Below are positions 1 to 12,313 of a stretch of 64,000 nucleotides of DNA, in pieces (position 1 is the first letter of the stretch; each line of letters opens with the position of its first letter). The notes under the pieces were generated by a model, which was not told the DNA's origin, did not search any database, and was given only the letters and a program-made list of their open reading frames with translations. The stretch is from positions 1,125,015 through 1,189,014 of the forward strand of contig VXAI01000035.1 in NCBI GenBank assembly GCA_013399305.1. The letters are read 5' to 3'. Both the position numbers and the translations under genes were made by a program. Origin of the DNA: Rostratula benghalensis. Its lineage: Eukaryota > Chordata > Aves > Charadriiformes > Rostratulidae.

Positions 1-2424
1 TTTCTCCCAGGTGTAGTGTGTAGGCCTGAGTCCATCTGGTTTCAACGTGAACTTTGTAAAGTTGTGGGCTGCAGTAGGACGACACGTTGAGACTCGAGTG
101 CTGCACGAGGCTGTGTGGTGTTTACAGCTGTTTTGTTTCTTCTCTGGGTGCCAATACCTGCCTTTTAGAGAAACCAGCTGTAAGAGCACTCCAGTAATCC
201 TTTTAGAGCCAGCGGGATCTGTGTTTAAGTACTCCTTTTGCTACTTCTCTCTTGAAGACAATTCCTTATGGTAGGATCAGTGTGATCAGATGCATTATTG
301 CTGAGGTTTTGTATAGGGCCTGCAGACTTTCTTCCAGCATGAGCATGCCTTGTGTATAAAGCCATCACCCCAGGAGATAAGCTTCCAGATCCCCATTTGC
401 CTTGAAGATGCTCACACAGCAAGGTTTTTTGTGGTACTTCACTTCTGGTGCTTGCTCATGTAACTCCATGGATGTGTTTGTTCTATAAAGACACGGGATT
501 TGGTTTAGTTTTGTAGTATTTCCATATTTTTTTGGTTTTGCTCTGATGTTTATTCTTCATGCTCTGCTCGCTCCCATCGTGGTTTGGTTTGATGCAAGCT
601 TCTTAATGGAAAGCAATTGCTTAGGGAAATACTCTGCCTATCAACTGTCTGATCACGGCGATCAGTTTATGGAATTAAACTGAGACTGTATCAGTGTAAA
701 GGCTCCGTGAAGAAATTTTGCTTCATAAAATTCATCTTGCATATCATGACTCTCTTTGTCCGTGGTGTTAAGAAGCTTACTGTTCTTCTCCCATAATCTA
801 CTGAATAATAACAGCACTCGCATCTGTAAATCAATAACGCAGGCTTTAGCCCCTGACCGTAGTGAAAGTTGTGTTATTGTATTAAACAGTAACCATTGCC
901 TTCCATGCCTATAACCGATCGTTGCTTTCTTTATTTCTGTCAAATTTGACAACAATCACCTCCTGAAGCTTTAACAAAAGACAGAAATTCCCCTGGTGCT
1001 TCTGGCAATTACACATTAGTCTACGTGGAGACAGAAGATTACTTGCTGATTCCTGTTTGCTTGATTCCATTATGTATGCTCCAGTACATAATGGCTTGTT
1101 AATCCTTTAAAACAGCATAGCTAAAAATATTCTTTTAAAATTATACTGTTTTGCTTCTATTAGAGAAAAAAACCCAACAAACTAACCATCAAAAATGATG
1201 AATTCCATAGTCTCTTATAACCACTGGGGTTTTTCAGATGATGGCTATCAGGAAACTTACCATTGCGGAAGCTGGACTGTGTGTTATGTGGTGAACTGTT
1301 GCCTCTTGAAGATATTCATTTTCCTTCCATCGATTTGATGTGATATGCTCGCAGTCTAGCCAGGCAAGAGTAATAGTGGTGATGAAGACAGCTTGGTGTT
1401 TTATTCTGCTCTAAAATAATTCCGTTAAGATCTAGTCTCTTCCCCGAGATGAATTCCTGTTTTCTCTTCGCTGCGTTTGCGATCGCTCCGCTGCAGGGTT
1501 TACCCACGGCCCTGTCCCAACAGAGGGGTTTATTAAAGTCAGGTTAAACGCTCTCAGGAGGTGGTACTGGTGTCCCAAATCTGGATTCTCTACCCAGTGT
1601 GCAAAAAACAATCAGCACACGAAGCTGGGGTACTTGTTTAATTGCAGTGGTGTGCAGAAAAGGGTGCTGTGTGATAACTCACAAAAATCACATGCCTTTT
1701 GAGAAATAAGCCAGTTCTTACATACCAAATAGCAAGAAGAAACTACAGCAAAGTAAATTATTGGTCAATCATGCTTCACTTCTAATTGTACGTACCGATA
1801 GATAAACTTACCATTCTCTTATATTTGGAATTCTACTGCTTTTGATGTCAGTTTGGCATCACCAAGGTCTCTTCTAGTCCCTCCCACTACACAAACCCAC
1901 CTGGTTGCAAAACCTGGCAATTTCGTGGCTGTTAAACCTTTTCTTTGGACAGCAGTACCTCTGCCTTGCTTGCAAAAAGTGCAATGCTGTGAAATGGGAT
2001 AAGGACAGGCAAAAAAGAATGTGATGAAAAGTTCAGCCTCTTCTTGCTTTGTGCTTCGGTGCAAACCTTGCCCTTGCTGTGGGCAGCCCTGCACCACTGG
2101 GTGCAGCTCAGACATCTGAGCTTTAGAGATGAGCAAGCAAAGCATGTTCCTTAGGGGAAAATGGCCATCATGCTCATTGAGGAGCCCTGCATTGTTTTCC
2201 CTTGAACCTATTTTAGGTCCCCTGTGTACTTTCGTGCTTGACATGAGGATGGCAGTAATGCCATCCCACGAAAGGTCGCAGGGAGTTTGAAGGGGCAGAG
2301 CAGCAGCTGGTCCTGCTCCGATCCTGTCCCCATCATCACGAGTATTGTCCATGCAAGCTGTAACACAGCTTTCCCTGCAGAGCCTGCCATCTAATAGACA
2401 AGATGGAGACTGTGAGAGGAATAT
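1..2424. other. Single-copy noncoding sequence, no gene seen
   Basis: No family resemblance, splice-supported exon or RNA gene was found on either strand. The longest open frame is on the minus strand at about 1819-2475. It runs into the neighbouring SINE relic, so it is not a credible gene. Composition is ordinary, mildly AT-rich. Confidence 0.6.
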
Positions 2425-2564
2425 TATCCATCTTCCGCAGATGGGGAAAAAGAGGCGCAAAGAGATTAAACCCAAGGTCGCAGAGGAAGTCTGTGGCAGG
2501 ACCAGGAATTGAATTCAGCTCTCCCGGGTCTTCGTCCAGGACCTTAATCACAAAACCTGCCCTC
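2425..2564 (-). mobile_element. MIR-like (CORE-SINE) relic, reverse orientation
   Basis: Reading the plus strand, the order is CAGATGGGGAAA, a degraded AGAGATTAAACCCAAGGTCGC, GGCAGGACCAGGAATTGAA, then GTCCAGGACCTTAATCAC. This is the order of blocks in a reverse-complemented MIR-type SINE, in the version common in archosaurs and turtles. MIRs are old tRNA-derived SINEs that were moved by L2-type LINEs. The copy is heavily diverged, and its ends are approximate. The identification is from memory of the consensus and was not aligned. Confidence 0.6.
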
Positions 2565-3404
2565 GCCTCTATGCTTTTCTATTATTTAATCAGCTGAAGA
2601 AAAAAATGCAAATTGATTTAATTAAAGGCGAGAGCAAATTTCTAATTTCAGCCTGGATTTGTTCTATGGTTATGGAAATTTTGAAGAATGGAGAATAAAC
2701 ATCTGTAATTTCTTTTTTTGACAGATGTGTTTTCCCTTACACAGCTGTGCAAAAAATTATATATTTTGTGACGTGTTGTTTTAGCCTAGAAACAGATCTG
2801 ATGTTGGACTACCAAGAGGTGTCATTTTCTGGCTTGCAGAATAACCCTCTTTCTGGCAAAAACTCGGTCATGTTTCTTCCTGCAGACATGGTTTCTTCCT
2901 TTAAAGTGTCTCTCAAAATTATTTTATACTCGATGAAGCAAATCCTCCAAAGGCTTCATTATTCTGATGGTAGCATCATCTGATTGAATATTTCAATCAT
3001 AATGTCCTTTGGAGAATTTTAGCGGTTTCCACTCGGGATTTTGGAGGCTTGGATTCATGTGTGTTCCCCAGGTTCTGAGGAGCTGGTGGAGGAAATTCAG
3101 ATAATTTTGGATGCACAGAGTTCACTGGGGAGGTGGATGTTAACGTTTACTCTAGTTGTTGATTAGAATACATTAGATTGCCTCTATCTCACATGAAAAA
3201 CACAAAGGCGGCTTCTTTGGGCCCCGCTCAGCAAAGCATTTAAGCATGTGCTTATTTTTAAGCATACAACTGTTGTCTGGGCATGTTCCTGCCGCGCATT
3301 ATTAGCAAATCACAAAGGGTAATGCAATAAAGTGTCACTTGTCAGATCCGACTGGGGACTTCGGCAAGAAAGTGCCTGCTTCCTGATGCCAGGAAAACAT
3401 TTAA
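2565..3404. other. Single-copy noncoding sequence
   Basis: AT-rich sequence between the MIR-like relic and the first CR1. No gene, RNA or repeat could be supported. Confidence 0.6.
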
Positions 3405-3773
3405 TAGCTGGGGTTGTTCAGCCTGGAGAAGAGGAGGCTCCGGGGAGACCTAAGAGCAGCTTCCAGTACCTGAAGGGGCTACAGAAAGGCTGGGGAGTGT
3501 CTGTTGACAAAGGCCTGCAGTGACAGCACAAGGGGCAATGGGTACCAGCTGGAGAAGAGCAGATCTAGGGTGGATATAAGGAATAAGTTCTTTATGATAA
3601 GGGTGGTGGAACACTGAACCAGGTTGCCCAGGGAGGTGGTTGAGGCCCCTTCCCTGGAGATATTCAAGGTGAAGCTCAATGAGGCCCTGGGCAACCTGGT
3701 CTGGTTGGGGCTGTCCCTGGACTAGATGACCTTTGGAGGTCCCTTCTGGCCTGAAGCATTCCATGATTCTATA
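3405..3773 (+). mobile_element. CR1 LINE, 5'-truncated 3' end
   Basis: CR1 is the dominant bird non-LTR retrotransposon. Nearly all copies keep only the 3' end because reverse transcription stops early. This copy starts inside the ORF2 C-terminus (GTTGTTCAGCCTGGAGAAG), passes the typical GGTTGCCCAGGGAGGTGGT block and ends in the short 3' untranslated region with GATGACCTTTGGAGGTCCC and one tail unit CCATGATTCTATA. Small indels break the reading frame. It carries no complete protein and lies in single-copy sequence. The 3' boundary is clear and the 5' boundary is good to about 10 bp. Confidence 0.95.
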
Positions 3774-5776
3774 ATATCAGTGACGGGCGCTGCCTGAAGC
3801 TCTCCCCATGACTGCTTTCCACCAAACTTCTCTTATTTTGGTGTCATTCCCCATTGCATTGCCATGTTGTTAGGAAGCTGTGGGCTGCCCCACTGCGAGA
3901 CCTTGGAGACAGGCTTTGTTTCTGTGCTTCGTTGGACTGAGCAAGGCAGTGCCTGGGCGGCATCTGCAATAGTCAGTGAGATCAGAGCCTCTGTGAAAGG
4001 CAGAAGGGGGAGGAAAGAAGCTTTTCTGCCTTCACCCTTGATGTTTCTTCCTTGTTCACTGAGAAAACATGTTTAGATAAATCTGGAAAAGAGTCTGTGT
4101 TTGTTTTGGTAAGCGAGTTCCTACGAGGATGCCAATTTTAGAGCTTTCTAGAGACCTACAACAACCGTTGGTACCCTGTTGTGTCCTTTCCCCACTTGTA
4201 TCCCCTGGAGGTCATAGGAAAGACTTTGACATCCACTTTTGAAGAAGGAGCTCCTCAGGCTTACGTTGCTGCCTCTGAATTACCGTGTAGCTGAGGACTA
4301 CTTGTTAAGGTTGTTCTGCTTATTTCAGGCTCACATTAGGTTTTATGAACTTTAATGAACAGTAAGTAATAAATTTGCTGAAGAAATTGGGTTAGCCTGT
4401 GATTAACATTCAGAGTGATGCAGATGAGTGTACCAATGATGGGAACATGTGCTCACATCATGATGAAATGCAGATGAGAGGCCCTGGAGCAAGCCCAAGG
4501 ATGTGGGCCAGCGCAGTTTCATCTCTGTCAGCTTTAATCTGATCTAAAGTGTGAGTGCTACCGGCCTGCAGAAGGAGTCTCAAACCCTGGGAAGACCTAA
4601 ATACAACTTTTGCTTTCTATTAGAGCCTATTAAAACATTTTCTTTACAATCAAAGCTCCACAACATAAAAGTGCGAGGTGCTGCATCTAAAAAACAATAT
4701 TTCTAGCGGTAGGGAAGAGAAGGGAAAATGGTTGGAAGACGCCTCTTGATTTGGTTTAGCTTTTATAACATGCTGCTTTACTGAGCAGTCATTTTAGTCA
4801 ATTGAAACCCAGCTGAGCCTCATCGTCTTATGACAGCGCCGTTGTACAGAACAGAGAAAAAAAAAACCCTCACAACTCTCTCTCCCCCCCCCCCTTCAAA
4901 TGAAGTGCAAAGTAATGCTAGAAAGGGAAAGAATAAATCAATTTTAAGTGGTAATCTATGAAGTTGGACAGAAAATGATGAGAAATGAAGCAACTGGTCA
5001 TAGGAAATTGACCTTGAAAATGGTGTTTATCTTGCGGACACAGTGGCAGGGCCCCGCTGCTGCTGCAGGCCGGCGGCTGAGGGAGGGGAATTTAAATCAG
5101 AGTTTCTTTGCTTTGAATCTCAGTTGGGTTGGGGGGGAGTTTCTTTTAAGCCTGCATTCTCTGACAGTTACGCCAGTGGTGCCGCTCGACAGCATCTGGC
5201 AGGCAGAATTTATTCCTTTGTGGTACTCTTGCGTTTTACTCTGTTGCTTGAAAGGCTGCGTGTGTTTGGGAGCAGTAATTGCCCAGGGTCAGAAGAATAG
5301 CCATGATTGTGTAAGAGATACATATGCTAGCAAAAGAGATGATATTTTTACCTGACTTTAATTTCCATACAAATAAACACATTAAAGCAAGTAAAAGGAC
5401 AAATGAGTAATACGAGTCACCTCAGTTATTTTAAACTATAACACCTACTTACACCATAAGGATGGCTATTGCGGGATTATATACGTTTTTATTTACAGTA
5501 AAGGTACAGAAGGGTGTGGGAAGTGGAATACATTGAGTTTTCACTGAAACCCCTCTAGCAGGAAACAACTGATTGTGTATTTCCATGATTTGTGTCTTCC
5601 TAAGGCGGGTGGTCTGGACTCCTTCAGATTAACTAAACGGTTTGGGGTTCAATTGATGAAGATCATGTTCTGCCTTTTTCAAAGTCAGTTGGGTCTGTAA
5701 GTGAACCACATGCAATTCATCATCTCTTGTTCTCAGGCACCTATTTACTGGGTGTCTCAGTTATTCCAAACTAAAA
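3774..5776. other. Single-copy noncoding sequence
   Basis: No supported gene. A 135-codon open frame at 4948-5355 on the plus strand has no recognisable domain and overlaps another frame, so it was not called. An A-run and an 11-C run (4884-4894) lie close together at about 4857-4894. Confidence 0.55.
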
Positions 5777-5886
5777 CTCTGGAGGTCATCTAGTCCACCT
5801 CCCCTGCTAAAGCAGGTTCACCTAGAGCAGGTTGCACAGGAAGGTGTCCAGGTGGGTTTTGAATGTCTCCAGAGGTGGAGACTGGA
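5777..5886 (-). mobile_element. CR1 LINE 3' fragment, reverse
   Basis: Contains GGAGGTCATCTAGTCCACC followed by the block TTTTGAATGTCTCCAGAG, matching the reverse complement of a CR1 3' untranslated region. The same block occurs in the reverse CR1 at 33510-33679, so both belong to a similar subfamily. The ATTCTATG tail is lost. The fragment is truncated where it meets the forward CR1 just to its right. Confidence 0.85.
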
Positions 5887-5894
5887 GACAGAAG

Positions 5895-6057
5895 GGGCTC
5901 CCCAGGCAAGTGGTTGAATCACCATCCCTGGAGGTGTTTAAAAGATGGGTAGATGAGGTGCTGAGGGACGTGGTTTAGTAGTGGTGTTGGCAGTGGTAAT
6001 GGTTGGATTTGATGACCTTAAAGGTGTCTTCCAAACTCGATGATTCTATGTTTCTAT
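5895..6057 (+). mobile_element. CR1 LINE 3' fragment, forward
   Basis: Begins near CTCCCCAGGCAAGTGG, then CCATCCCTGGAGGTGTTTAA, and ends GATGATTCTATGTTTCTATA. It is from a different CR1 subfamily than the reverse fragment on its left, because the 3' untranslated sequences differ. The two therefore arose from separate insertions. Only the last 160 bp remain. Confidence 0.9.
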
Positions 6058-7074
6058 AACTTCACTGAAACATTAGAAAGCTTTGCATCAACTTTAATCT
6101 GAACCCATACAAGTGGGTTATCTGGTTTACTCAGTTGGTTAATGCAGTTGCTGATTTCCTTTGCCAGCACAGATTCTCTTTCAGCCTAAGTCAGATAGCA
6201 AACACAGGCAGGAAGGTCACTGGGGATGCCCAGGTGTAAGTGAGACCAGGTCAAAGCTCTTCAGTGCCCTATGTTGTGTCTGGTGACTTGTTGTAGACCT
6301 TGACTTACACCTGAGCTCCTAAGAAGCCTGAGGAATTGCTCATACTGGCCATTAAAAGATGTGGTCTGGGCAATATCTGCAATTAGCAGTTAGTTCTGCA
6401 TGTACGGCCAGCATCCACCCTAGCTCTGTGTACGTAAGGGCTTGTTTTCCTAGATGGGACCACGTGGGGTTTGGAAATGGGAAGCGGGGATGGAGCAGTC
6501 CTCACCAGCCAAGCTCCAGGAGAAGAGGAGAGGAGGGGAGGGGAGAGGAGCCCCGCTGGCAGCAGCTCTCGGTGGAAAACTCGTATTGATTAAGCGCGGG
6601 TGACATTCGGGTTGGTTCTGTTATTACAGCGCTTGTGCTCTGATGGAAAACTAACAAATAATAAATCTAAGCAGTGTCTTCAGACTGTGCAAAAATTAAG
6701 AATTTCGAAGCAAGCCTTCTCCAGATATTTAAAATTCAGTGAGCTTTTTTTGTCCTGGGTCTTGAGATGTTAATGACTTTGACTAATTGTCAACACCACC
6801 AATTACTATGACTGATACCTTATCATTTCCCACAATGAGCAATGCTAATTAAAATTGATTGTGCTGCTGTTCTGGCACAGCAGCAAGTTTCCTTTTCATT
6901 TTTTGTTTAAACATGAGCTTATTGTGCCGTTTTGGTGAATTAAATAAGGAAAACTCATTATTCTGATGTTTATTTTTGAGCAGGGGTTTTAAGGCACATT
7001 GGAAGCCTGTTACAAGTGTCAAAGAAATAGGAGAGCTTGAATGAATTGTATTTTTGGAGTACCAAAACATACAC
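6058..7074. other. Single-copy noncoding sequence
   Basis: No gene seen. A pure purine tract (6518-6550) lies within it and is listed separately. The right part (6600-7070) is AT-rich. Confidence 0.55.
6518..6550 (+). repeat. 33-nt pure purine (A/G) tract
   Basis: Thirty-three consecutive purines made of GGAG, GAGG and GGGG units. This is low-complexity sequence. Long purine-pyrimidine mirror-like tracts can form triplex DNA in vitro, but this one is short and no function is implied. Confidence 0.85.
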
Positions 7075-7222
7075 CTAATAATAATACTTAGCACTTTTAT
7101 ACCACAGCGCTTTTTACATGATCACATTTCTGTACAAACGTAACTACTCCTATTATCTCTGCAAGGTGGGTAAACACTATTACTTCTGTTTCACAGATAT
7201 TGAAGCTGAGACACGGGAGCTT
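7075..7222 (-). mobile_element. MIR-like / L2-type 3' tail relic, reverse
   Basis: On the minus strand the order is GTCTCAGCTTCAATATCTGT, a degraded ATAATAG block, AAAAAGCGCTGTGGTATAAA, then AGTGCTAAGTATTATTAT. That is the end of an old MIR/L2-type element (cytosine-poor linker, AAAGCGCT, ATTATT repeats). The plus-strand left edge is the ATTATT-type tail (TAATAATAATACTTAGC). Very old and diverged. The exact subfamily is not assigned. Confidence 0.58.
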
Positions 7223-8534
7223 TGATTCTCTAATAGCAGTGCACTTCAAGCTATTCACTTCAATTAGATTACAGATCCCTGTTTTTACAGCAGTGTGAGA
7301 TGGCTAAGTTGGGATTTGCAAGACTGGCTTGCTTGAATTTTATATGAACTTGGCCTTTTATTTCTCACTTCTTTTTTTTATTTTTTTTTTAAAGTATGGT
7401 TATTTGTTTCTCCCAAAGATATAATGGAGGCTTCCTCGCTGCCCCTGTAAAGGTTGATTCTGGATGTGCAGGGTGCAGCCATCTGTGAAGGCTGGAGTTG
7501 TGTCCTCCTTTTTAGCGGTCTTTGTTTCATCAGGTGACCCTGCTCATGTCAGGAAAGGGGGTTTTATGCTGGGGAGAAGCTTCTTGTGGTGGAGAGGGCT
7601 GGCTTATAACATCAGACAGTACTCATGTGTTTTGGATCTCCTGTGCAGCACTGCAGTTGTTTTCTGAATTGAGCTGTGGCTTTATGTGAACTTTTCCACG
7701 GGGAATTTTTATGGGAGAAGTTATCAGTGGAAGACATACCTTGAAAAAGCATACTGGTTTTTCAACCATTCTGCTGGTATCTTCTTCTTAAGTGGCTGGT
7801 TGCAGTTAATAGCACAAGTCTTTGACCTTATACTGTTGGAGCTTTATTTAATCTGAACAATTGATTCCTTCCATGATCAATAAGTAATGAGTTAATATGT
7901 AATGGATAAAAATGTGTGGAATTGCCTGAAATATTCCTTACATCCTCCTACTTAGCTCAATAAAATGAGTCAATGACTTCATGGTAGTTATTTAAAAAGA
8001 AAATATAATTATTTTAAAGAATTCTATGTGTTGCACTTTTTCATAAACAAGGTATTTCTTAGGTCTTGACAGAAAGGGAACCATGTTTGCCTTCCATGAG
8101 CAATTAGAGGAGTATGTCAGTCAAAAAGTCTTTTACATTTATTGTGGAAAAAAAAAATTAAATATCTGACACTTGAAAGCAAGAGAAAAATACTTACACT
8201 ATAGAATTACCAATAGCAAAAATAGTATCTGAAAAGTAAATATTTCGGCCTGGAAAACTGTTTCTTGATTATTTACAGCTACATGAATTTCCCTTGAGCA
8301 TTGATTTCTCTTCTGATCCTGATATGAGCTGGGAGCAACTTTATAAATCTGTAGAGCTCTTTATGCCGTAGTGCCATGACTGACTCCGGTGCAAATCCTC
8401 CTTGCTGCAGAAAAAGGGGGGTCCTGCCTTCCCCACCCTTCTTGGGTTCAACTCTCCCTCTCCACCAGTAGTGTTTGTAGGGACCGAGATCAAGTTAAAA
8501 ATCTGGCTGAAAAGTGATTTTAAAAATAGTAGCA
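7223..8534. other. Single-copy noncoding sequence
   Basis: AT-rich sequence without a supported gene. It includes a T-rich run at 7372-7390. Confidence 0.55.
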
Positions 8535-9108
8535 TGTGCTGCTTTTGGCTGGGATAGAGTCAATTTTCTTCATAGCTGCTGGTGTGGATGGTGTTTTGGG
8601 TTTGTGCTGGGAACAGTGTTGATAATTCAGGGATGTTTGAAGTTATTGCTGAGCAGTCATTACACAGCGTGAAGGCCTTTTCTGCTCCTCACCCCACCCC
8701 ACCAGAGATAGGAGGAGACACCGCTGGGACAGCTGACCGAATGGGTATTCCATACCATATGAAGTCATGCTCAGTATATAAAGTTGGGGGAAGAAGGGTG
8801 AGATATTTGAAGTGATAGCCTTTGTCTTCCCAAGTGACACTTATGCGTGATGGAGCCCTGCTTTCCTGGAGGTGGCTGAACACCTGCCTGCCCACGGGAA
8901 GCAGGGGATGAATTCCTTCTTTTGCTTTGCTTGTGTGTGCAGCTTTTTCTCTACCTGCCAAACTGCCTTAATCTCAACCCATGAGTGTTCTCACTTGTCC
9001 CCTTCCCATTCTCTCCCCCATTCCACTAAAGGGCTGGGGGTGAGTGGGGGAGTGAGTGAGCGGGTGGCTGCGTGAGGCCTAGTTGCCGTCTGGGGTTAAA
9101 CCATGACA
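8535..9108 (+). mobile_element. Endogenous retrovirus LTR, probably solo, forward
   Basis: About 574 bp beginning TGTGCTGCTTTTGGCTGG and ending GGGTTAAACCATGACA, so it has the 5'-TG...CA-3' ends of an LTR. The internal landmarks match a widespread bird endogenous retrovirus LTR that I recognise from memory: CTGAGCAGTCATTACACAG, then CACCCCACCCCACCAG, then GGACAGCTGACC, then a TATA box, then GGAGCCCTGCTTTCCTGGAG. No gag, pol or env sequence follows within the next 2.8 kb, which suggests a solo LTR left by recombination. No clean target-site duplication is visible next to the proposed ends, so the ends may be off by a few bases. Class (ERVK or ERVL) is not assigned. Confidence 0.85.
8775..8783 (+). 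promoter_or_regulatory. TATA box of the forward LTR
   Basis: TATATAAAG lies about 240 bp from the LTR start, where the U3/R boundary of an LTR normally sits, and is followed by a G-rich stretch. It is the expected core promoter for retroviral transcription. Whether it is active in the host is unknown. Confidence 0.6.
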
Positions 9109-11921
9109 TAATAAATAGAAAAAATTGTTTTCAGAGGTGACAGGTCGTTTGATGGTTCTGCATGGTTATGTGAAAGCCAAGGTGGCACCAGGCAGTGGGG
9201 TGGTTGTGTGTGGACTCCCGGAGCAAGCCCACCTAGAGCTTACCCTGCAAGCGAGGCCTCCTGCCATCTCTCTAGCAATACTCTCCTGAGTATTCCACCT
9301 AGGTTAATTTGTTTATGGCTGCAAAGTGCTAGGAAATGGTGCTGGAGAAGTGCAAAGTGTTCTGTCTGGACACAAGCACTTCCCTTTTTTTAGCAGTAAA
9401 AGAGCTGAAAGGAGCAGTGGTATGTGTTCAGCTGACACGCACCAATGGCGCCATTATCAGAAGGTAATGTGTTGCCATTAGCACATGAAGCTGTGAAATA
9501 ACATGCCAAGTGTGTCTTCTTGAAGCACATAGGACCTAATTCTCCTCTCATCTGTACTGATATCTCTCCATGGACTACGATGAAGTTGCTTATGATTTAC
9601 ACTGTAGAAAATCAGAGAGGAATCGTGGATGACTGACTCCCTCAGTGTAACAAGCGGTACGTGGGGGCAGAAGTTTTTACTTTCTCCTCTATTTCCAAGT
9701 GTCCCCTGGAGTTTTGTTGTGAAAAGTCAGTTATGAAAATTGAGAGTGTGAGGGGGGGAAATATGTCATTTGGGTTGTGATTTGCTGTTAATTAAACTTT
9801 AGTGTGACACATCCTTTATGTCAAGGGATTCCTGATTCTCATCTCAGTGGCCTGGTAGAATGGAGGAGCATCTCCATTGAGATCAATGCTCATTATGATT
9901 TTCCTCATTATCATCATGATTCTCATCAGTATTTGTTCTACAACACTGGCTGTGGAACAGAAGCATAGGCAGAGAATGACCCTCGCCCGTTCCTGTAGAA
10001 AACCTTTCATTTTTAACAGGTAAGAGGCACAAAGGCTGGGGAGGGAAAGTGACAGTGAACTCATGACAGACAATTAGATCCAAATACTCAGAAGTCAAAA
10101 TCAGCCTTTGCTGATTTTGCATTTAAAATCCACTGCAAATGATGTGATGAGATAATCAGTTTTCATTATTTTAATCAGAGTAGAAGCACTTGCACACAGG
10201 TTGAAACCCACAGCACTCAAGGTGGTGATGGATGTTACTAGACAAGTTTTAGCTGCGTGAAGCTCACGCATCCCTGTAAGAGAGGGACTCAAGGGTAGAT
10301 GGAGATGGAGTCTGCCCTAATAACAGGCAAGGAAGAGAGGAAGGGTGATCAAATTCAGTAGATGTTCCCTAGAAAGAAAAGATCCATCATGGAAGGTAAG
10401 GTCCACAGCATTGACCTGTTCATATTCGGTACCCTAACTGGGATTTTGAGAACTGTGCTTCTTTCTCCTCAGTGTTATTGTGGGGAAAATGTTCATTTTA
10501 CAATCTCAGGTGCAAACCATGGCTTTAGGGTTGCACTGTATGTGGCAGGGAGCCCAGCATGATTTCCTTGCCTAGCAGTAGCTCATCCTTGAGGTGCATG
10601 TGAGCTGATATCAGGATGGTGGAGCTTGGCCTTGGAGGAGAACCAATGGAAGCAAGGTTCAACCCCCGTTCAGCGCCCCTTGAAGTAACCTTCTCAGACC
10701 CTGTTAGGCTCACCATAGCAATGCTGCTTGTGTGAAACAGCAGGAAAGGGCAGATGCTGCCAGAAGCACCTGGGAAAAAATTCAGAAAGATTATCCAGAT
10801 GTGGAATGACATTTGGGGGCAAATCCAGGGGCAGAAGACCTGACCGACATCCCATTTGTGTCTGAGCAATAATGAATGTAGGGCTGGAGAGAAGGTGGAC
10901 TCAGACCATGATTGCAGACAGACCCTGGCAAGTCAGCCTGTTTCTGGACCTGTTTTGTGCTTGGACAGCAGGAGAGACATCTGCACTGACACGTACCTGT
11001 GGGAGACCTCAAACACAGCAAGCATTTGATGATCTGACCACCTTGTTTTGCTGGGTGACCTCATGTAAAGTCCACGAAAAGGACCACAGAAAAACAGGTG
11101 TTCCTTCAATTTAGGGAGCTGGATCTTTTTGCTTAAAATGTTTAAAATCAGTTCTTTTGGACTCTATGGAACACAAAAGACTCTTGCCAACCTGGCAGCT
11201 CATTTCTTCTGGTTTGAGATGCAGAAGAAGGGGTGCAATTTCTGTGACTCGTGTTCTCCCAACTAGGTGATAATCCCATCCCCTCGGTGCTGGTAGTTTC
11301 TCTTTCTGCTGATGGAAAGTCATCTGGGCATCAGGAAGCGGATGGAGTTGTTAAGGCCCTCCCACAGAAACGACAGGATGCAAACATGCTGGAGTTGTCA
11401 TAGGCCATAGCACAGAAAGAAAAGCTGCAGCTTTCTCTTTGGGGGAAACCACAGCTCAGAATATAACAACTATTGAAGGCTTTGGGGTTCCTGGAACAGA
11501 TCAAAACTAGTCAGAATCAGCCTTACTTCCAGCCTGATAAAAGAGGTGTTAATCTTGCTGCTCATAAAGAATTTAAGAATATAAATGTATGAGCTGCAGC
11601 CTGGAAGATTAGAAGAACACTTAAATAAATGATAGAGGCTGGATTGACAGAAAGGCTGTCATGCTGGGATCAGCCGTTCTCTTTTCCTGACTTGCCAGTT
11701 CCCAACCCCTGTAGAGCTTCCAGTTACGGAGAAGCACTGTTGTGATAGTGTTATCAGGATCCCTGCCTATGGTTAATGTCCAGGGGTCCCTGTAATGCTA
11801 TTCAAAATCATATACAGGTCCCATTCAATGCACTTAACTCTCTGTGGGATGGTGGTTTGACAGCAAGCTCTTCCAAATAAACTCTTGGAAAGAAAGACAT
11901 GCTTGCCAGGGAATGGACAAG
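9109..11921. other. Single-copy noncoding sequence between the two LTRs
   Basis: No retroviral internal region and no host exon could be recognised. The open frames at 10525-10869 (minus) and 10872-11114 (plus) have no domain resemblance and overlap each other's antisense. The two flanking LTRs are of different types and opposite orientation, so this interval is not a provirus. Confidence 0.55.
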
Positions 11922-11991
11922 TGGGGTGGGCTGACCTTGGCTGGCTGCCTATGCCCACTCAGCTGCTCTCACACCCCCTCCTCAACAGGAT

Positions 11992-12011
11992 GGGGGGGGG
12001 AGGGGGGGGGG
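11992..12011. repeat. Double G-run (9 G, A, 10 G)
   Basis: Nine G, one A, then ten G on the plus strand, inside the reverse LTR. The equivalent part of related LTRs is C/G-rich, so this looks like slippage expansion. Long G-runs are prone to sequencing and assembly error, and the exact length should be treated with care. Confidence 0.9.
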
Positions 12012-12313
12012 AATGTGACAGAGAAGCACATCGGTTGAGATAAATATTGGGAGTTCACTTACCGATTACTTTCATGGGGAAATCAGACTCAACTTGGGCA
12101 AAAGTGATTTAATTTATTGCTAAAAATAGAGTAGCATGGTGAGAAACAAAGATAAAAGTTAAAACATTTCTTCCCAGCTTCTTCCCAGGCTCCACTCCCT
12201 TCCCAACTGTTGTACATTCAACCCCCACAGCAGTGCAGAGTGGGTGGGAATGGGGGGTTGTGGTCAGTTGATAACAGCCCCTCTCTGACATTTCTTCCTC
12301 CTCGCAGTGTTCT

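Noticed and set aside
9109..11921. A provirus bounded by the two LTRs
   Set aside because: The LTRs are of different types and opposite orientation, and no gag, pol or env resemblance was seen between them.
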